From CAVQGM01 sp963712065 (GTDB lineage Bacteria > Actinomycetota > Acidimicrobiia > Acidimicrobiales > Acidimicrobilacustridaceae), in NCBI GenBank assembly GCA_963712065.1, contig CAVQGM010000002.1:1364001-1428000 (forward strand): 64,000 bases of DNA, written 5' to 3'. The notes beneath the pieces were generated by a model. It did no database searches. It saw only the letters and a list, made by a program, of their open reading frames with translations, and was not told where the DNA came from. This document shows, piece by piece, positions 63,432-64,000 of the stretch; within the stretch, counting starts at the first letter, position 1; every line of letters begins with the position of its first letter. The position numbers and the translations under genes were made by a program.

Positions 63432-64000
63432 CGGCACGACTCGAGGTCTTCGGCATCGAGGGCCTGCCCGAGATCGGCGTGGGCGCCGACCTGGCCTCGC
63501 TCATCGCCGAGGCCGCCGTCGCCCAGGGCACGCCCCTCGTCGACGGCGACGTCGTCGTGGTCACCCAGAAGGTCGTGTCGAAGGCCGAGGACCGGCTGGT
63601 GCCGATCGATCCCGACGATCCCCTGTCGCACAAGCCGCTGGTCGAGAGGGAGTCGGTGCGGGTGCTGCGCCGACGGGGCGAGCTCGTCATCAGCGAGACG
63701 ATCCACGGCTTCGTGTGCGCCAACGCCGGCATCGACCTGTCGAACGTGGAGCGGGGCTACGCGGCGCTGCTGCCCGTCGACAGCGACCGCTCGGCCCGCC
63801 GCATCCGCGACGGCCTGCGGGGCAAGGCGTCGGTCGACGTGGCCGTGATCGTCTCCGACACCTTCGGGCGCACCTGGCGGCGGGGGGTCACCGACGTGGC
63901 CATCGGCTGTGCCGGCATCGCCGGCATCGTCGACCTGCGCGGCACGCACCGACGCGCTCGGTCGCGAGATGCAGGTCACCGAGGTCGCCGTCGTCGACGA
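63428..64000 (+). CDS. cofE: Coenzyme F420:L-glutamate ligase, N-terminal part (runs off right edge)
   Basis: CofE/FbiB adds glutamate residues to F420-0. The visible 190 codons have LEVFGIEGLPEIGVGADLASL, VVVTQKVVSKAEDRLV near 39-54, ISETIHGFVCANAGIDLSNV near 86-105 and VSDTFGRTWRRGVTDVAIG near 140-158. The frame breaks near 63945, where one extra base precedes an expected TDALGREMQVTEVAVVDE continuation. The GTG at 63428 overlaps the cofD stop. Whether it carries the C-terminal nitroreductase domain of mycobacterial FbiB lies outside the window. Confidence 0.9.
   Translation, partial: MTARLEVFGIEGLPEIGVGADLASLIAEAAVAQGTPLVDGDVVVVTQKVVSKAEDRLVPIDPDDPLSHKPLVERESVRVLRRRGELVISETIHGFVCANAGIDLSNVERGYAALLPVDSDRSARRIRDGLRGKASVDVAVIVSDTFGRTWRRGVTDVAIGCAGIAGIVDLRGTHRRARSRDAGHRGRRRRR

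Overview
The window is very GC-rich, densely packed chromosomal DNA from an actinobacterium. Several features support this. There is a mycothiol synthase gene (mshD). There are F420-biosynthesis genes (cofD/fbiA, cofE/fbiB) and two F420-type oxidoreductases. The actinobacterial families DUF3499, DUF2277, DUF4230 and Rpf are present. The gene set pmmA, Trm112-like, SIS isomerase, DUF3499, cofD and cofE resembles the Mycobacterium Rv3256c-Rv3262 neighbourhood. I lean towards a deep-branching class such as Acidimicrobiia, but no marker here proves it. No rRNA, tRNA, CRISPR array, transposase or prophage was recognised.

Layout. 1-7.5 kb: a histidine operon on the minus strand (hisD, hisC, hisB, hisH, hisA, a membrane gene, hisF), then hisI and the start of trpE, interrupted by a GroES-like gene and a hydrolase. 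7.6-16.8 kb: small genes, nth, mshD, rlmN, a sugar nucleotidyltransferase, a MaoC hydratase, a thioesterase, an F420-type oxidoreductase, a metzincin-like lipoprotein, a GNAT and a TetR regulator. 16.9-24.4 kb: acyl-CoA and hydrolase genes, DUF4230, YqgE, thioredoxin and a HAD phosphatase. 24.4-33.3 kb: an Rpf-like muralytic protein, Bax-1, AI-2E and RDD membrane proteins, a 13-residue-repeat protein, enoyl-CoA hydratase, a coiled-coil M23 peptidase and ftsX/ftsE. 33.4-38.9 kb: prfB, secA, a degenerate receiver protein, a FlgM-like protein and comF. 39-45 kb: mtnA, an SDR, ahcY, and the SIS/Trm112/pmmA block. 45-64 kb: envelope-glycan glycosyltransferases and large membrane proteins, DUF3499, ftsH, a GDP-sugar gene pair (gmd and a reductase), then cofD and cofE at the right edge.

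How the genes work together. The his genes overlap by 1-4 bases and look translationally coupled. FtsE/FtsX sit next to a LytM-type hydrolase with an EnvC-like layout, suggesting a division-linked cell-wall hydrolase module. Phosphomannomutase, a mannose-1-phosphate guanylyltransferase-like enzyme, GDP-mannose dehydratase, a GDP-deoxysugar reductase and several glycosyltransferases suggest a GDP-mannose/deoxysugar envelope polymer.

Two global observations. First, many genes that begin a transcript have a TANNNT -10 hexamer only 6-9 bases before the start codon and no Shine-Dalgarno sequence, so leaderless transcription looks common. Second, apparent single-base frameshifts interrupt otherwise intact housekeeping genes (thioesterase, TetR, M23, ftsH) and become dense in the last 2.1 kb (gmd, cofD, cofE). 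This looks more like assembly or sequencing error near a contig end than real gene decay.
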